A stretch of 64,000 nucleotides of DNA from Burkholderia contaminans. GTDB lineage: Bacteria > Pseudomonadota > Gammaproteobacteria > Burkholderiales > Burkholderiaceae. The notes beneath the pieces are model-generated. The model saw nothing but the letters and a program-made list of their open reading frames with translations, was not told the DNA's origin and made no database searches. The position numbers were made by a program, and so were the translations under genes. Every line of letters begins with the position of its first letter. Position 1 is the first letter of the stretch. This document shows, piece by piece, positions 25,698 to 35,134 of this stretch. Where the stretch lies: positions 1,860,001-1,924,000 of the forward strand of contig NZ_CP090641.1 in NCBI RefSeq assembly GCF_029633825.1, given 5' to 3'.

Positions 25698-27095
25698 TTA
25701 TTCCTCGTCCATCAACCGGACCTTGACCCGCTTACCCTTGATCTTCCCGGCATTGAGCTTGCGCAGCGCATCGCGCGCCACGCCGCGCTCGAGCGCGACA
25801 TAGGTCGAGAACTCGGTCACGTTGATCTTGCCGATCTGCTTGCCGTCGAACCCGGCGTCGCCGGTCAGCGCGCCGAGCACGTCGCCCGGGCGGATCTTGT
25901 CCTTGCGCCCGCCGAGGATTTGCAGCGTTTCCATCGGCGGCGTCAGCACGCCGTCGTCGGCCGGCGTGAGTTCCGCGAGCGGATGCCATTCGACGTCGCG
26001 CTTCTGCGCCTGCTCGATCGCACCGACGCGGCCCATCTCGTCCATGCTCGCGAGGCTCAGCGCCCAGCCGTCCTGATCCGCGCGGCCCGTGCGGCCGATG
26101 CGGTGCACATGCACTTCGGGGTCGGGCGTGACGTCGACGTTGATCACCGCCTCGAGCTGCGCGATGTCGAGCCCGCGCGCGGCGACGTCGGTGGCCACCA
26201 GCACCGAGCAGCTGCGGTTCGCGAACTGGATCAGCACCTGGTCGCGCTCGCGCTGGTCGAGCTCGCCGTGCAGCGCGAGCGCGTGGAAGCCCTGTGCGTG
26301 CAGCACGTCGAGCAGGTCGCGGCACTGCTGCTTCGTGTTGCAAAACGCGATCGTGCTCACCGGCCGGTAGTGGTTCAGCAACTGGCCCACCGCATGCAGC
26401 CGCTCGTCTTCCGTCACTTCATAGAAGCGCTGGCGGATCTTGCTGTTGTCGTGGCGCTCTTCGAGCTTGATTTCCTTCGGATTGCGCAGGAACTGCTGGC
26501 TCAGCTTCGCGATGCCGTCCGGGTAGGTCGCGGAGAACAGCAGCGTCTGGCGCGTGGTCGGGCACATCCGTGCGACCTTTGCGATGTCGTCGAAGAAGCC
26601 CATGTCGAGCATCCGGTCGGCTTCGTCGAGCACCAGCGTGTTCAGCGCGTCGAGCTTCAGGTTGCCGCGATCGAGGTGATCCATGATGCGGCCCGGCGTG
26701 CCGACGACGATGTGCGCGCCGTGCTCGAGGCTCTGCGCCTGCGGGCGCATCGGCGTGCCGCCGCACAGCGTCAGCACCTTCACGTTCTCTTCGGCGCGCG
26801 CGAGGCGGCGCACTTCCTGCGCGACCTGGTCGGCGAGTTCGCGCGTCGGGCACAGGATCATCGCCTGCACGTCGAAGCGGCGCGCATCGAGGCGCGCCAG
26901 CAGCGCGAGCGAGAACGCGGCGGTCTTGCCGCTGCCCGTCTTCGCCTGGGCGATCAGGTCCTGGCCGGCCAGCGCGACCGGCAGGCTCGCGGCCTGGATC
27001 GGCGTCATGTCGACATAGCCGAGCTGCGCGAGGTTGGCGAGCGTGGCGGGCGTCAACGACAGCGCGCTGAACGGCGTGGCGGTCGGCTGGGTCAT
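25698..27095 (-). CDS. dbpA: ATP-dependent RNA helicase DbpA (DEAD-box)
   Basis: A 465-residue DEAD-box helicase: Q motif TPIQAASLP, Walker A AKTGSGKT (residues 51-58), DEAD box VLDEADRMLD near 158, SAT motif LFSATYP, motif V ATDVAARGLDI and motif VI HRIGRTGRA. The last ~75 residues (KIRPGDVLGALTGD...IGKINVTEFSTYVALERGVARDALRKL) are the DbpA-type RNA-binding domain that recognises 23S rRNA hairpin 92, so its role is 50S ribosome assembly. Its ATG overlaps the stop of the upstream zinc-ribbon gene (ATGA), so the two are translationally coupled. Confidence 0.95.
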   Translation of the reverse strand: MTQPTATPFSALSLTPATLANLAQLGYVDMTPIQAASLPVALAGQDLIAQAKTGSGKTAAFSLALLARLDARRFDVQAMILCPTRELADQVAQEVRRLARAEENVKVLTLCGGTPMRPQAQSLEHGAHIVVGTPGRIMDHLDRGNLKLDALNTLVLDEADRMLDMGFFDDIAKVARMCPTTRQTLLFSATYPDGIAKLSQQFLRNPKEIKLEERHDNSKIRQRFYEVTEDERLHAVGQLLNHYRPVSTIAFCNTKQQCRDLLDVLHAQGFHALALHGELDQRERDQVLIQFANRSCSVLVATDVAARGLDIAQLEAVINVDVTPDPEVHVHRIGRTGRADQDGWALSLASMDEMGRVGAIEQAQKRDVEWHPLAELTPADDGVLTPPMETLQILGGRKDKIRPGDVLGALTGDAGFDGKQIGKINVTEFSTYVALERGVARDALRKLNAGKIKGKRVKVRLMDEE

Positions 27096-27289
27096 TCCAG
27101 GTCTCCGAGGTAGGGGCGGCCTTCCATCTGCTCGTAGACGACCTTGCCTTCGTCGTCTTCGAAGCGTTCGAGGTAGTTGCGCGCGCCGCACAGCGGGCAG
27201 CGGAACAGCAGCCCCTGGCCTTCGTCCTTGATGACGACGTCGGACTGCTCCCACTGCGTGCCGCAGCTCTGGTTTCGGCAGGTAAACAC
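27092..27289 (-). CDS. Small zinc-ribbon protein coupled to dbpA
   Basis: A 65-residue protein with two CxxC-like pairs (TCRNQSCG and FRCPLCGA) that would bind one zinc, followed by an acidic tail (ERFEDDEGKVVYEQMEG). GTG 27289 is supported by GGAG ten bases upstream. It overlaps dbpA by four bases, so it is probably in the same operon. No function is known; a nucleic-acid or protein-contact role in ribosome assembly is a guess from context. Confidence 0.75.
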   Translation of the reverse strand: MFTCRNQSCGTQWEQSDVVIKDEGQGLLFRCPLCGARNYLERFEDDEGKVVYEQMEGRPYLGDLE

Positions 27290-27499
27290 GGTCTTTCTCC
27301 AGCTGAATTCGGTTGATGGCGCGCCCGGGCGGGCGCGGCAACGGCGGGCGGCGCTCGCGCGGCTTGGGCGCGGGCCGCACCGGGCGTCGCTTGGATTGCG
27401 TCGATGCGGATGATGGATCGGGCGGCGACAGGGTCGCGCGTGCCGCAATTCTAGCGGAAGCGGGCGGCCGGCCGGGCGTTTCGCCCGCGACCCGCCAAG

Positions 27500-27527
27500 A
27501 AAAACGGCCGCCCCGGAGGGCGGCCGT
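27500..27527 (-). terminator. Rho-independent terminator of mqo
   Basis: ACGGCCGCCC and GGGCGGCCGT form a ten-pair stem with a CGGA loop 38 bp after the mqo stop, followed on the minus strand by TTTTCTT. Confidence 0.8.
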
Positions 27528-27565
27528 GTCATGCGGCGCGATGGCGTCGCGCGGCGATCGGCGCG

Positions 27566-29209
27566 TTACAGCGCCATGTCGGTCGCAGCCTTCGCCGGGC
27601 GGGCCGGTGCGTTACCGGTGGCCTGCGGCTGCGTGCCGAGGTCGATCTTCGGCGGCGGCGAGAGTTGCAGCACGTCGCTGGTGTACGTCCATTCGTCGAC
27701 GACCTTCGCCGGGCTGTCGTTCAGCTTCGTGCCGTAGCTCGGCACGATCTGGCGGATCTTCTGCTGCCACTCGGGCGATGCGACCTTGTCCTTGAACACC
27801 TTCTTCATCAGGTTCAGCATGATCGGCGCGGCCGTCGACGCGCCCGGCGATGCGCCGAGCAGGCCCGCGATGCTGCCGTCCTGCGACGCGACGATTTCGG
27901 TGCCGAGCTTCAGCACGCCACCCTTGACCGGGTCGCGCTTGATGATCTGCACGCGCTGGCCGGCCTGCCACAGGCGCCAGTCTTCCTTCTTCGCGTTCGG
28001 GAAGTATTCCTTCAGCGCGTTGAAGCGGTCGTCGTCGGACAGCATCAGCTGGCCGGCGAGGTACTGGACCAGCGGGAATTCGTCCACGCCCACGCGCATC
28101 ATCGGTGCGACGTTGTGCGTGTTGGTGCTCTTCAGCAGGTCGAAGTACGAACCGTTCTTCAGGAACTTGGTCGAGAACGTCGCGAACGGCCCGAACAGGA
28201 TGATCTTCTTGCCGTCGATGATGCGCGTGTCGAGGTGCGGCACCGACATCGGCGGCGAGCCGACCGACGCCTTGCCGTATGCCTTCGCCAGATGCTGCTT
28301 CACGACCTCGGGGTTGTCCGTCACGAGGAACGAGCCGCCCACCGGGAACGCGCCGTAGTCCTTCGCCTCGGGGATGCCCGACGCCTGCAGCAGGTGCAGC
28401 GCACCGCCGCCCGCGCCGATGAACACGAACTTCGCGTCGACCGATTGCGCCGGTTCATCCGAGTGCAGCTTGACCCAGCTCACGTGCCACGTGCCGTCGG
28501 CATTGCGCGAGATCTCGCGCACTTCGCTCGACAGCGACAGCGTGAAGTTCGGCTGCGTCTTCAGGTAGCCGACGAACTGGCGCGTGATCTCGCCGAAGTT
28601 CACGTCGGTGCCGATCGGCGTCCACGTTGCCGCGACCTTCTGGTTGCGGTCGCGGCCTTCCATCATCAGCGGCACCCACTGCTTGATCTGGTCGTAGTCT
28701 TCCGAATACTGCATGCCGCGGAACAGCGGGCTCGCCTGCAGCGCTTCGTAGCGCTTCTTCAGGAAGCGGACGTTGTCGTCGCCCCACACGAAGCTCATGT
28801 GCGGCGTCGAGTTGATGAACGAGTGCGGATTCTTCAGCACGCCCTGCTTGACCTGCCACGCCCAGAACTGGCGCGAGATCTGGAACGACTCGTTGATCTC
28901 GATCGCTTTCGAGATGTCGATCTTGCCGTCCGCCTTCTCCGGCGTGTAGTTCAGCTCGGCGAGCGCCGAGTGGCCGGTGCCGGCGTTGTTCCAGCCGTTC
29001 GAGCTTTCCAGCGCGACGCCGTCGAGGCGTTCGACCATGGTCATCGACCAGTCAGGCTGAAGCTCGTGCAGCCAGACGCCGAGCGTCGAGCTCATGATGC
29101 CGCCGCCCACCAGCAGGACGTCGACCTTCTTCGTATCGGCGGCGTGCGCGGACGACGCGGCGACGCACAGCGCGAGCGCCGACAGTATTACCCGTAACGT
29201 TTTGATCAC
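27566..29209 (-). CDS. mqo: Malate:quinone oxidoreductase with N-terminal signal sequence
   Basis: A 547-residue FAD enzyme that oxidises malate to oxaloacetate and reduces quinone. Signatures are [22 protein letters not shown] (FAD site), [61 protein letters not shown] and [16 protein letters not shown]. Unusually, ~24 residues ([22 protein letters not shown]) that look like a cleavable Sec signal precede the FAD domain; the classical enzyme is a cytoplasmic-face peripheral protein. The GTG start fits AGGGA upstream. The gene is flanked by terminators and preceded by paired dyads, so it is monocistronic and probably regulated. Confidence 0.94.
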   Translation of the reverse strand: MIKTLRVILSALALCVAASSAHAADTKKVDVLLVGGGIMSSTLGVWLHELQPDWSMTMVERLDGVALESSNGWNNAGTGHSALAELNYTPEKADGKIDISKAIEINESFQISRQFWAWQVKQGVLKNPHSFINSTPHMSFVWGDDNVRFLKKRYEALQASPLFRGMQYSEDYDQIKQWVPLMMEGRDRNQKVAATWTPIGTDVNFGEITRQFVGYLKTQPNFTLSLSSEVREISRNADGTWHVSWVKLHSDEPAQSVDAKFVFIGAGGGALHLLQASGIPEAKDYGAFPVGGSFLVTDNPEVVKQHLAKAYGKASVGSPPMSVPHLDTRIIDGKKIILFGPFATFSTKFLKNGSYFDLLKSTNTHNVAPMMRVGVDEFPLVQYLAGQLMLSDDDRFNALKEYFPNAKKEDWRLWQAGQRVQIIKRDPVKGGVLKLGTEIVASQDGSIAGLLGASPGASTAAPIMLNLMKKVFKDKVASPEWQQKIRQIVPSYGTKLNDSPAKVVDEWTYTSDVLQLSPPPKIDLGTQPQATGNAPARPAKAATDMAL

Positions 29210-29286
29210 AGCAGATCCCTTTTTCAACTTGGATGCATCGGTTTGCCAAGCCGCCCGGCGCGTGTGTCGATCGCGGTGAAACGCGG

Positions 29287-29324
29287 GTCCGGAGATCCGG
29301 ACACGCGAATCCGGAATTCCGGAT
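29287..29324 (-). promoter_or_regulatory. Two tandem dyads upstream of mqo, operator-like
   Basis: GTCCGG-AGAT-CCGGAC (29287-29302) and the 16-base perfect palindrome ATCCGGAATTCCGGAT (29309-29324) share a TCCGG half-site. Their centres are 22 bases apart, about two helical turns. They lie 78-115 bp before the mqo start, where a cooperative repressor or activator pair would sit. Confidence 0.45.
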
Positions 29325-29569
29325 CGACGCCGCGCGCCGTTGCATTTGCGCACGCGAACCCGTCGGGAAGGACACCTTCGGATCGGCTGCCTGCGGGCAG
29401 GCAAGCGCCTGCGTCACAGTGGCGCACTACGCGCCCGGGCCCTTGCGGCAAGCCTGAGCGGAAAGCGCTTCAGGCTGCGTGGAAAGAGGCCGCGCGCGAC
29501 GCGTTTTGCGGGGAGCGGGGTGGCAAGGGGCGCGTAATGTAACCGAACTCGTTTGCTGTGTCACAAACG

Positions 29570-29599
29570 AAAAAACCCGTTGTTTTCGTGGGGTTTTTT
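29570..29599. terminator. Bidirectional-looking intrinsic terminator
   Basis: AAAAAACCC and GGGTTTTTT flank a 12-base loop, giving U-rich tails in both directions. It lies between the mqo upstream region and the convergent end of the lipoprotein gene. Apart from this and the dyads, I see nothing in 29325-29721. Confidence 0.65.
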
Positions 29600-29721
29600 G
29601 TATGTCCGGGTTTCCGGAATGACGGTCGCGGAAACCGGGAAAGCTGGGGATAACTGCGCGGGATCAGGGGAGGCCGGGCGCGGCGTTGCACCGCGTCCCG
29701 ATCAGGTCATGTCACGTTGCG

Positions 29722-30027
29722 TCACTTCGCGAAATTGTTTCGGCAGAACTGCTCGTACGCCAGTGCCGAATTCGCGAAGCCTTTCTGTTTCGCGAGTTCC
29801 CAGGGGCGCTCGCATTGCTGCGTTTGTTCGCACCACGAATAGCCGGCAGAAGGGATGCAGCCGTGCGAATCGCGATCGCTGCCGGGCATCGGCGACGCGG
29901 GCGGCGCGGCAGCTTCGGCCGGCGCCGACGCGGCGGCCGGCGCGGTGGATTGCGCCGCACAGGCGCTCAACGCGAGCGCGCAGGCAAGGGCGGCGGCCAG
30001 CGAAGCAGACGGAAGAAGACGTTTCAT
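29722..30027 (-). CDS. Small lipoprotein with conserved Cys/Trp motif
   Basis: A 101-residue protein: MKRLLPSASLAAALACALALSACAA is a lipoprotein signal (lipobox LSAC), followed by an Ala/Pro/Ser linker and a C-terminal GCIPSAGYSWCEQTQQCERPWELAKQKGF with three cysteines. That CxxSAGYxWCxxxxxCxRPWE motif recurs in small secreted proteins of unknown function in proteobacteria. GGAG lies upstream of ATG 30027. It lies 69 bp downstream of the Lrp-type gene on the same strand and might be read through from it. Confidence 0.7.
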   Translation of the reverse strand: MKRLLPSASLAAALACALALSACAAQSTAPAAASAPAEAAAPPASPMPGSDRDSHGCIPSAGYSWCEQTQQCERPWELAKQKGFANSALAYEQFCRNNFAK

Positions 30028-30096
30028 CGGGTAGCGCTCCATGGGATGACGATCGACAACGGATGCCCGGGCCCGGGCGCGGAACGGCATGAACGG

Positions 30097-30585
30097 TCAG
30101 TCGCCCGGCACCGGCACGCGCGACGAGAACTTCACTTCGCGCAACGCGAGGCTCGACTGGATCGACGATACCCCGGCCTGCTTGCGCAGCACGCGCTCGA
30201 CGAACTCCGCATATGCGTCGAGATCGGCCGCGACGACCTGCAGGATGTAGTCGGCCGCGCCGGTGATCTTGTGGCAGGACGTCACTTCGTCGTGACGCCG
30301 CATCACGTCCTCGAAGTGATCCGAATCCTGGCCGGAATGCATGTTGAAGGTGACTTGCACGAACGCAAACACGTTCATGCCGAGCGCGCGCCGGTCGAGG
30401 TTCGCCTGGTAGCCGGTGATCACGCCTTCGTCCTCGAGCCGCTTGCGGCGCCGCCAGCAGGGCGTGACGCTCAGCGACAGCTTCTCGCCGAGCGTCGCGT
30501 TCGACAGCGCGCCGTCGTCCTGCAGCAGGCGCAGCATGGCGCGGTCGACGCCATCCAGTTCGACCGAAGCGCGATTTTTGCTCAT
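30097..30585 (-). CDS. Lrp/AsnC-family regulator
   Basis: A 162-residue protein: an N-terminal HTH (LDGVDRAMLRLLQDDGALSNATLGEKLSLSVTPCWRRRKRLEDEGVITGYQANLDRRALG) and a C-terminal RAM ligand-binding domain (VFAFVQVTFNMHS; VTSCHKITGAADYILQVVAADLDAYAEFVERVL). The TPCWRRRKRLE variant of the recognition helix is typical of one Burkholderia Lrp subgroup. The start MSKNRASVELDG is chosen over the longer frame. It is divergent from the acetylpolyamine amidohydrolase gene, 115 bp between starts, and is probably its regulator. Confidence 0.92.
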   Translation of the reverse strand: MSKNRASVELDGVDRAMLRLLQDDGALSNATLGEKLSLSVTPCWRRRKRLEDEGVITGYQANLDRRALGMNVFAFVQVTFNMHSGQDSDHFEDVMRRHDEVTSCHKITGAADYILQVVAADLDAYAEFVERVLRKQAGVSSIQSSLALREVKFSSRVPVPGD

Positions 30586-30700
30586 TTCCGGGAATCCGTA
30601 GGCGGTTTTCTCAAAATTGTACGAAAGGCGCGGGTCGAAAGCAAAGCTATTGCCGGTTGCCGTCAATAAACTGTTGCCACCCCTACTGCAACGGTCAACC

Positions 30701-31738
30701 ATGCTCACGATCTACAGCAGCGATCACCAACTGCATCGCGGCGTCGAACTGAAGGACGGCGCGATCACCGATTCGTTCGAAAACCCCCTTCGCGCCGAAA
30801 CGGTGCTCGCGCAGGTGCGTGCCGCCAGCCTCGGCGACGTGATCGCACCGAAGCCGTTCGAGCGCGCCCACTACGCGGCCGCGCACAGCGCCCGCTACGT
30901 CGATTTCCTCGCCGGCGCGTGGGACGAGTGGACCGAGACGGGCCGCACCTGCCAGGCGCTGCCGCTCGTGTGGCCGGTGCGCGCGATGCCGGCCGCAGCC
31001 ACCGCGCCCGCGTTCATCGACGGCAAGCTCGGCTTCTACGCGATGGACGCGGGCGCGCCGATCAACGCCGGCACGTGGGATGCCGTGAGCGCGAGCGCGA
31101 ACTCGGCGCTCACCGGCGCCGACCTGCTGTCGAGCGGCGCGGCGCGCGCGGCCTTCGCGCTGTGCCGCCCGCCCGGCCATCACGCGGGCCGCGAGTACAT
31201 GGGCGGCTATTGCTACCTGAACAACGCGGCGATCGCCGCGCAGCACTGCGTCGCGCAGGGCGCCGCGCGCGTCGCGGTGCTCGACGTCGATTTCCATCAC
31301 GGCAACGGCACGCAGGACATCTTCTACGACCGCGCGGACGTGCTGTTCGCGTCGATCCACGGCGAGCCGCCGGTGTCGTACCCGTACTTCTCCGGCTATG
31401 CGGACGAGCGCGGCATCGGCGCGGGCGAAGGGTTCAACCTGAACCTGCCGCTGCCGAAGGGCACGCTGTGGGACACCTACTCGGCCGCGCTCGACCACGC
31501 GGCCGCTGCGATCGCCGCGCATGCGCCCGACGCGCTCGTCGTGTCGCTCGGCGTCGATACCTTCGAGCACGACCCGATCAGCCATTTCCGGCTGCGTTCG
31601 CCCGACTACCTGCGCATCGGCGCGGCGCTCGCGCGCCTGGACGTGCCGACGCTGTTCGTGATGGAAGGCGGCTACATGGTCGACGAGATCGGCGTCAACG
31701 CGGTCAACGTGCTACTGGGATTCGAAGGGCGCGCGTAA
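30701..31738 (+). CDS. aphA: Acetylpolyamine amidohydrolase (class II histone-deacetylase fold)
   Basis: A 345-residue zinc amidohydrolase of the arginase/HDAC fold. CRPPGHHAGREYMGGYCYLNNAAIAA carries the tandem catalytic histidines, VLDVDFHHGNGTQDIFYDR the zinc Asp/His ligands, and VSLGVDTFEHDP the third ligand Asp. The C-terminus has FVMEGGYMVDEIGVN. Bacterial members deacetylate acetylputrescine, acetylcadaverine or related acetylpolyamines. The start MLTIYSSDH is family-like. Divergence from an Lrp regulator suggests induction by an amino acid or polyamine. Confidence 0.92.
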   Translation: MLTIYSSDHQLHRGVELKDGAITDSFENPLRAETVLAQVRAASLGDVIAPKPFERAHYAAAHSARYVDFLAGAWDEWTETGRTCQALPLVWPVRAMPAAATAPAFIDGKLGFYAMDAGAPINAGTWDAVSASANSALTGADLLSSGAARAAFALCRPPGHHAGREYMGGYCYLNNAAIAAQHCVAQGAARVAVLDVDFHHGNGTQDIFYDRADVLFASIHGEPPVSYPYFSGYADERGIGAGEGFNLNLPLPKGTLWDTYSAALDHAAAAIAAHAPDALVVSLGVDTFEHDPISHFRLRSPDYLRIGAALARLDVPTLFVMEGGYMVDEIGVNAVNVLLGFEGRA

Positions 31739-31900
31739 CGCGCGGCGGCGAGAGCGCCGTGCTGCCGACTGGAATCGGGCGCGCGGTGCGGGAAGCGCAG
31801 CATCATCGACTGCAACCGATTCGTGATCCGAACCACAACACGTCCCGCATCGAACGGGGCCCACAAGACTGACCGGGAGACAGACCTGCTTCGACATTCG

Positions 31901-32135
31901 ATGCAGGTGTATGCGCCGTTCTCGTACGACGCCGTGTACATCATCGTCGACGCGATGAAGCGCGCGAACTCGACCGACCCGGCGAAGGTGCTGGCCGGCG
32001 ATGCCCGCGACCGACTACAAGGGCGTGATCGGCGAGACGAGTTTCACGCCGCAGGGCGACCTGAAGCACGGTGCGATCTCGGTGTTCACGTACAAGAGCG
32101 GCAAGAAGGCGCTGCTCGATATCGTGAAGATGTGA
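31901..32135 (+). pseudogene. LivK-type branched-chain amino acid binding protein remnant
   Basis: VYAPFSYDAVYIIVDAMKRANSTDPAKVLA in one frame is followed, after a shift near 32000, by MPATDYKGVIGETSFTPQGDLKHGAISVFTYKSGKKALLDIVKM in the next. Together these are the C-terminal end of a periplasmic Leu/Ile/Val-binding protein. The ~300 N-terminal residues are gone. The 160 bp between aphA and this remnant hold nothing I can identify. Confidence 0.8.
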
Positions 32136-32166
32136 TGTGGCGGTGACGTTGCGTTGACGTCGCGAG

Positions 32167-32195
32167 GGCCGCGAAGCGGGATGGGCTTCGCGGCC
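32167..32195. terminator. GC-rich hairpin between LivK remnant and mscS end
   Basis: GGCCGCGAAGC (32167-32177) pairs perfectly with GCTTCGCGGCC (32185-32195) over a seven-base loop, nine bases beyond the mscS stop. No T run follows on either strand, so termination is likely but unproven. Confidence 0.5.
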
Positions 32196-32203
32196 TTCGC
32201 CGT

Positions 32204-33073
32204 TTACAGCGCGTGCGTTTGCGCGCGGTCGGCGCGACGCTCCGCGTCATGCACGATGTGGAGCTCGCGCGTGCGGATCGGCAACGCGCAGTGCGCGTCG
32301 GCGAGCGTCTTGCGCACCTGGCGCGCAATGCGCCAGCGCATTGCCCAGAACTTGTCGGTGTGCGTCCACACGCGCATGTTCGCGACGACCGTGCTGTCGT
32401 CGAAGCGCATCACCATCACATCCGGCGCGGGATCCTGCAGCACGTCGGGATCGGCCGCGGCCAGCGCGCGCAGTGCGTCGAGCGCCCGATCGATATCGTC
32501 ATGCACCGACACTTCCACTTCGAGATCGAGGCGGCGCGTCGGGTTGCGCGTGTAGTTGCGGATCGAGCTGCCCCATAGCGCGCTGTTCGGCACGTATTCG
32601 CAGATGCCGTCCGGCTTCGTCAGACGCGTCATGAAGAGCCCGACCTCGTCGACGGTACCCGCGACGCCTGTGCCGCCGTCGATATAGTCGCCGACCTTGA
32701 ACGGCCGCAGCAGCAGAAGCATGATGCCGGCCGCGATGTTCTGCATCGTGCCCTGCAGCGCGAGCCCGATCGCGAGGCCGGCCGCGCCGAGCACCGCGAC
32801 GATGCTCGCGGTTTCGATGCCGAGCTGCGACAGCGCGCCGACGATCGCGACGATGCGCACGCCCCACACGGCGACGTCGCACAGGATCGGCCGCAACGTG
32901 TCGTCGACGCGCTCCTTGTTCGAGAGCAGGCGGTTCAGCCAGTTGCCGATGCGTTTGGACAGCCACCAGCCGGCGACGAGCAACGCCAGGCCGGCGCACA
33001 GCTTGAGGGAAACGGTGGACAGCGCGTTCCACAGGAACGTCCAGCGTTCCGGGTGCAGGTGATCGAGCAACAT
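32204..33073 (-). CDS. Small-conductance mechanosensitive channel, MscS family
   Basis: A 289-residue MscS protein with three N-terminal helices, the last being the pore-lining Gly/Ala-rich TM3 (SIVAVLGAAGLAIGLALQGTMQNIAAGIMLLLLRPFKVGDYID). The beta domain follows (GVAGTVDEVGLFMTRLTKPDGICEYVPNSALWGSSIRNYTRNPTRRLDLEVEVSV), then the alpha/beta cytoplasmic cage. It is the minimal MscS size (E. coli MscS is 286). It releases solutes on hypo-osmotic shock. It stands alone. Confidence 0.93.
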   Translation of the reverse strand: MLLDHLHPERWTFLWNALSTVSLKLCAGLALLVAGWWLSKRIGNWLNRLLSNKERVDDTLRPILCDVAVWGVRIVAIVGALSQLGIETASIVAVLGAAGLAIGLALQGTMQNIAAGIMLLLLRPFKVGDYIDGGTGVAGTVDEVGLFMTRLTKPDGICEYVPNSALWGSSIRNYTRNPTRRLDLEVEVSVHDDIDRALDALRALAAADPDVLQDPAPDVMVMRFDDSTVVANMRVWTHTDKFWAMRWRIARQVRKTLADAHCALPIRTRELHIVHDAERRADRAQTHAL

Positions 33074-33412
33074 GACGGGATTCCGGTTCGAAGAAACGAT
33101 GCGCGACGCGTGGCGTGCCGGCCGGGGTCAGCGGGCTTGCGCTCACGCGCGGACAGCGTTCGACCGGACATGGCGCAGGATGGTTCGCGCGAACGAGTGG
33201 GGTCGAATGCAGCACGACCGTGCCGCCGGGCCGCGAAATCGCGATTTCGGTTTAGTACGAAGCCGCTTTTCATTCAAATGAGACTAGTCCTATTCAGCCG
33301 ATTCGATCGCGCCGATACACTCGCTTTTACGTTGCCGGGTCGCGACGATCGTTCCTCCGCGATACCCGGTTCTTTCCCGATTTTTCATTGACAGACAGCG
33401 AGTGACGACGTC

Positions 33413-34777
33413 ATGCGGTTAGACCTGCGTTTCCGTCTCGCACGCGAACAAGGTCAACCCGCGCAGCGCGGCGTTCACGGATTCCCGATGCGCCGCGCGT
33501 TGCTGCGCGGCGTCATCGCGGCGGCCTGTGTGGCGGGCGCGCCGGGTACGGTGGCCCATGCGTCTCACGACGCCGCGCCGTTCGAGCCCGTGATGGCCGA
33601 CCTTGTCGACGTGCCCTTTTTCAATGCCGCGCGCACGACGTGGGGCGGCTTGCACGCAGCGACGGCCGCGCCGCTCGACGTTACCTATGCGTCGCATGCG
33701 TTGTCCGTGCCGACGGCCGGCGAACGCGACGACCCCGTGGCGCGCTTCGGCGCGTGCGTGGCTTACCGCGTGCTGTGCGATGCGGCGCGCGGGGCGGTCG
33801 AACGCGCGTATGCGTCGAGGTTCGATTACGGCCTTGCGTCGGCGTTGCCCATCACGGGTGAGCAGGCCGCGTTCGAACGGCGTCCCGTCGATCTTGCCGC
33901 CGCCGAGCCGTTCGTGCTCGCGCAAGCCGAGCGCGGCGCGCGTGGCGGCGCGATCGTCGGCAGCCTGCAGGCGTCGCTGGCGCGCGCGGAATTGCCGGCC
34001 GGCGTCGCTGCGCAGATCACCCGCATGCTCGCCGGTCGCGTCGACCTGAAACAGCGCGGCGCACTCGGCGACACCTTCCGCGTGGCCTACGAACCGGACG
34101 CAAGTGCGACGCTGCCGGGTGGCGTGCGCGTGACGGCGCTCGAGCTTCGCTTGCGCGGCCAGCGCGTCGCGGCCGTGTGGTTTGCGGCCGAGGCGGGCTC
34201 GCCGGGCGCCTATTACGATCTCGACGGCATGCCGTTTGCCGGCTCGCGGTTTGCGATGCCGGTCAGCGCCAAACGGATCAGCTCGCATTTCGGCGCGCGC
34301 GTGCATCCGGTCACCGGCGCGCGTCATGTGCATTCCGGCGTCGATCTCGCGGCACCGGCCGGGCGTGCGGTTCATGCATCGGAGCGCGGCGTCGTGATGT
34401 TCATCGGCACCGAGCCGCGCGGTTACGGCAAGTACGTGGTGATTCGTCACGATGGCGGCTATACGTCGTACTACGCGCACCTGTCGGCATTCGAGCCGAC
34501 CCTGCGAACCGGCACGCGGGTCGTGCGCGGCCAGCGGGTCGGCGCGGTCGGCAGCACGGGCACGGCCACGGGGCCGCATCTGCACTTCGAGGTCCGGCGG
34601 CATGCCCGTCTCGTCGACCCGGTCGCGCTGGTACAGGCGGGCAAGGCAGCGAAGCTGAAGGGCGAACGGCGCGTCGCGTTCAACCGCGTGGTGCTCGATG
34701 CGCGTACGCGCCTGGCGTCGGTCGAGTGGGTGCAACCGGTGGCGATGTCGAAGCCTGCCGGGCCGCGTGCCGGCTGA
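33413..34777 (+). CDS. M23-family metallopeptidase, exported
   Basis: A 454-residue protein with a signal sequence (MRRALLRGVIAAACVAGAPGTVAHA, preceded by ~25 residues that may or may not be translated). The central region resembles the OapA/LysM-like helper domain of M23 endopeptidases. The C-terminal LytM domain has ISSHFGARVHPVTGARHVHSGVDLAAPAG (H and D zinc ligands), YTSYYAHLSAF and ATGPHLHFEVRR (HxH). It should cleave peptidoglycan cross-bridges. All four metal and catalytic residues are seen, so it is probably active rather than an EnvC-like activator. Confidence 0.9.
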   Translation: MRLDLRFRLAREQGQPAQRGVHGFPMRRALLRGVIAAACVAGAPGTVAHASHDAAPFEPVMADLVDVPFFNAARTTWGGLHAATAAPLDVTYASHALSVPTAGERDDPVARFGACVAYRVLCDAARGAVERAYASRFDYGLASALPITGEQAAFERRPVDLAAAEPFVLAQAERGARGGAIVGSLQASLARAELPAGVAAQITRMLAGRVDLKQRGALGDTFRVAYEPDASATLPGGVRVTALELRLRGQRVAAVWFAAEAGSPGAYYDLDGMPFAGSRFAMPVSAKRISSHFGARVHPVTGARHVHSGVDLAAPAGRAVHASERGVVMFIGTEPRGYGKYVVIRHDGGYTSYYAHLSAFEPTLRTGTRVVRGQRVGAVGSTGTATGPHLHFEVRRHARLVDPVALVQAGKAAKLKGERRVAFNRVVLDARTRLASVEWVQPVAMSKPAGPRAG

Positions 34778-35134
34778 CGATGGGCGAGATGCCGCCGGCT
34801 ATGGCCGGCGGCATCGTTGCATGCGCGCGTCGGTGCGCTTGCCGGCAATGACGAATGACTGCTCATCGTGCGAAGCAACATGGTCGGATTGCTTTGCAGC
34901 CATTGCGCGACCCATCGATTGTCGAATTGCGTCAAATTTGCCGGTTGCTTCAAATCATCTTCTTCATCGAATCAAGGTTTGCCTGAAATTCGGCAAATTC
35001 AACCGCCTTGTTTTCCCGCTTGCGCTCCGCCGCGGCGATGTGACGTTTGCCGCAACGCAGCAGCGCACTCCGTTCCGTTATTTCCCAATCCGAAATTAAT
35101 CCCGCGCTGATTTCCGATATCACCCGTTTCGATC
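34778..35134 (+). other. Intergenic region with hairpin, upstream of autotransporter
   Basis: GATGCCGCCGG (34788-34798) and CCGGCGGCATC (34805-34815) form an eleven-pair hairpin just after the M23 gene, a likely terminator without a T run. From ~34900 the DNA is distinctly AT-richer. It contains a nine-base inverted repeat, AATTTGCCG (34935-34943) with CGGCAAATT (34991-34999), of unknown role. No gene was found. Confidence 0.5.
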
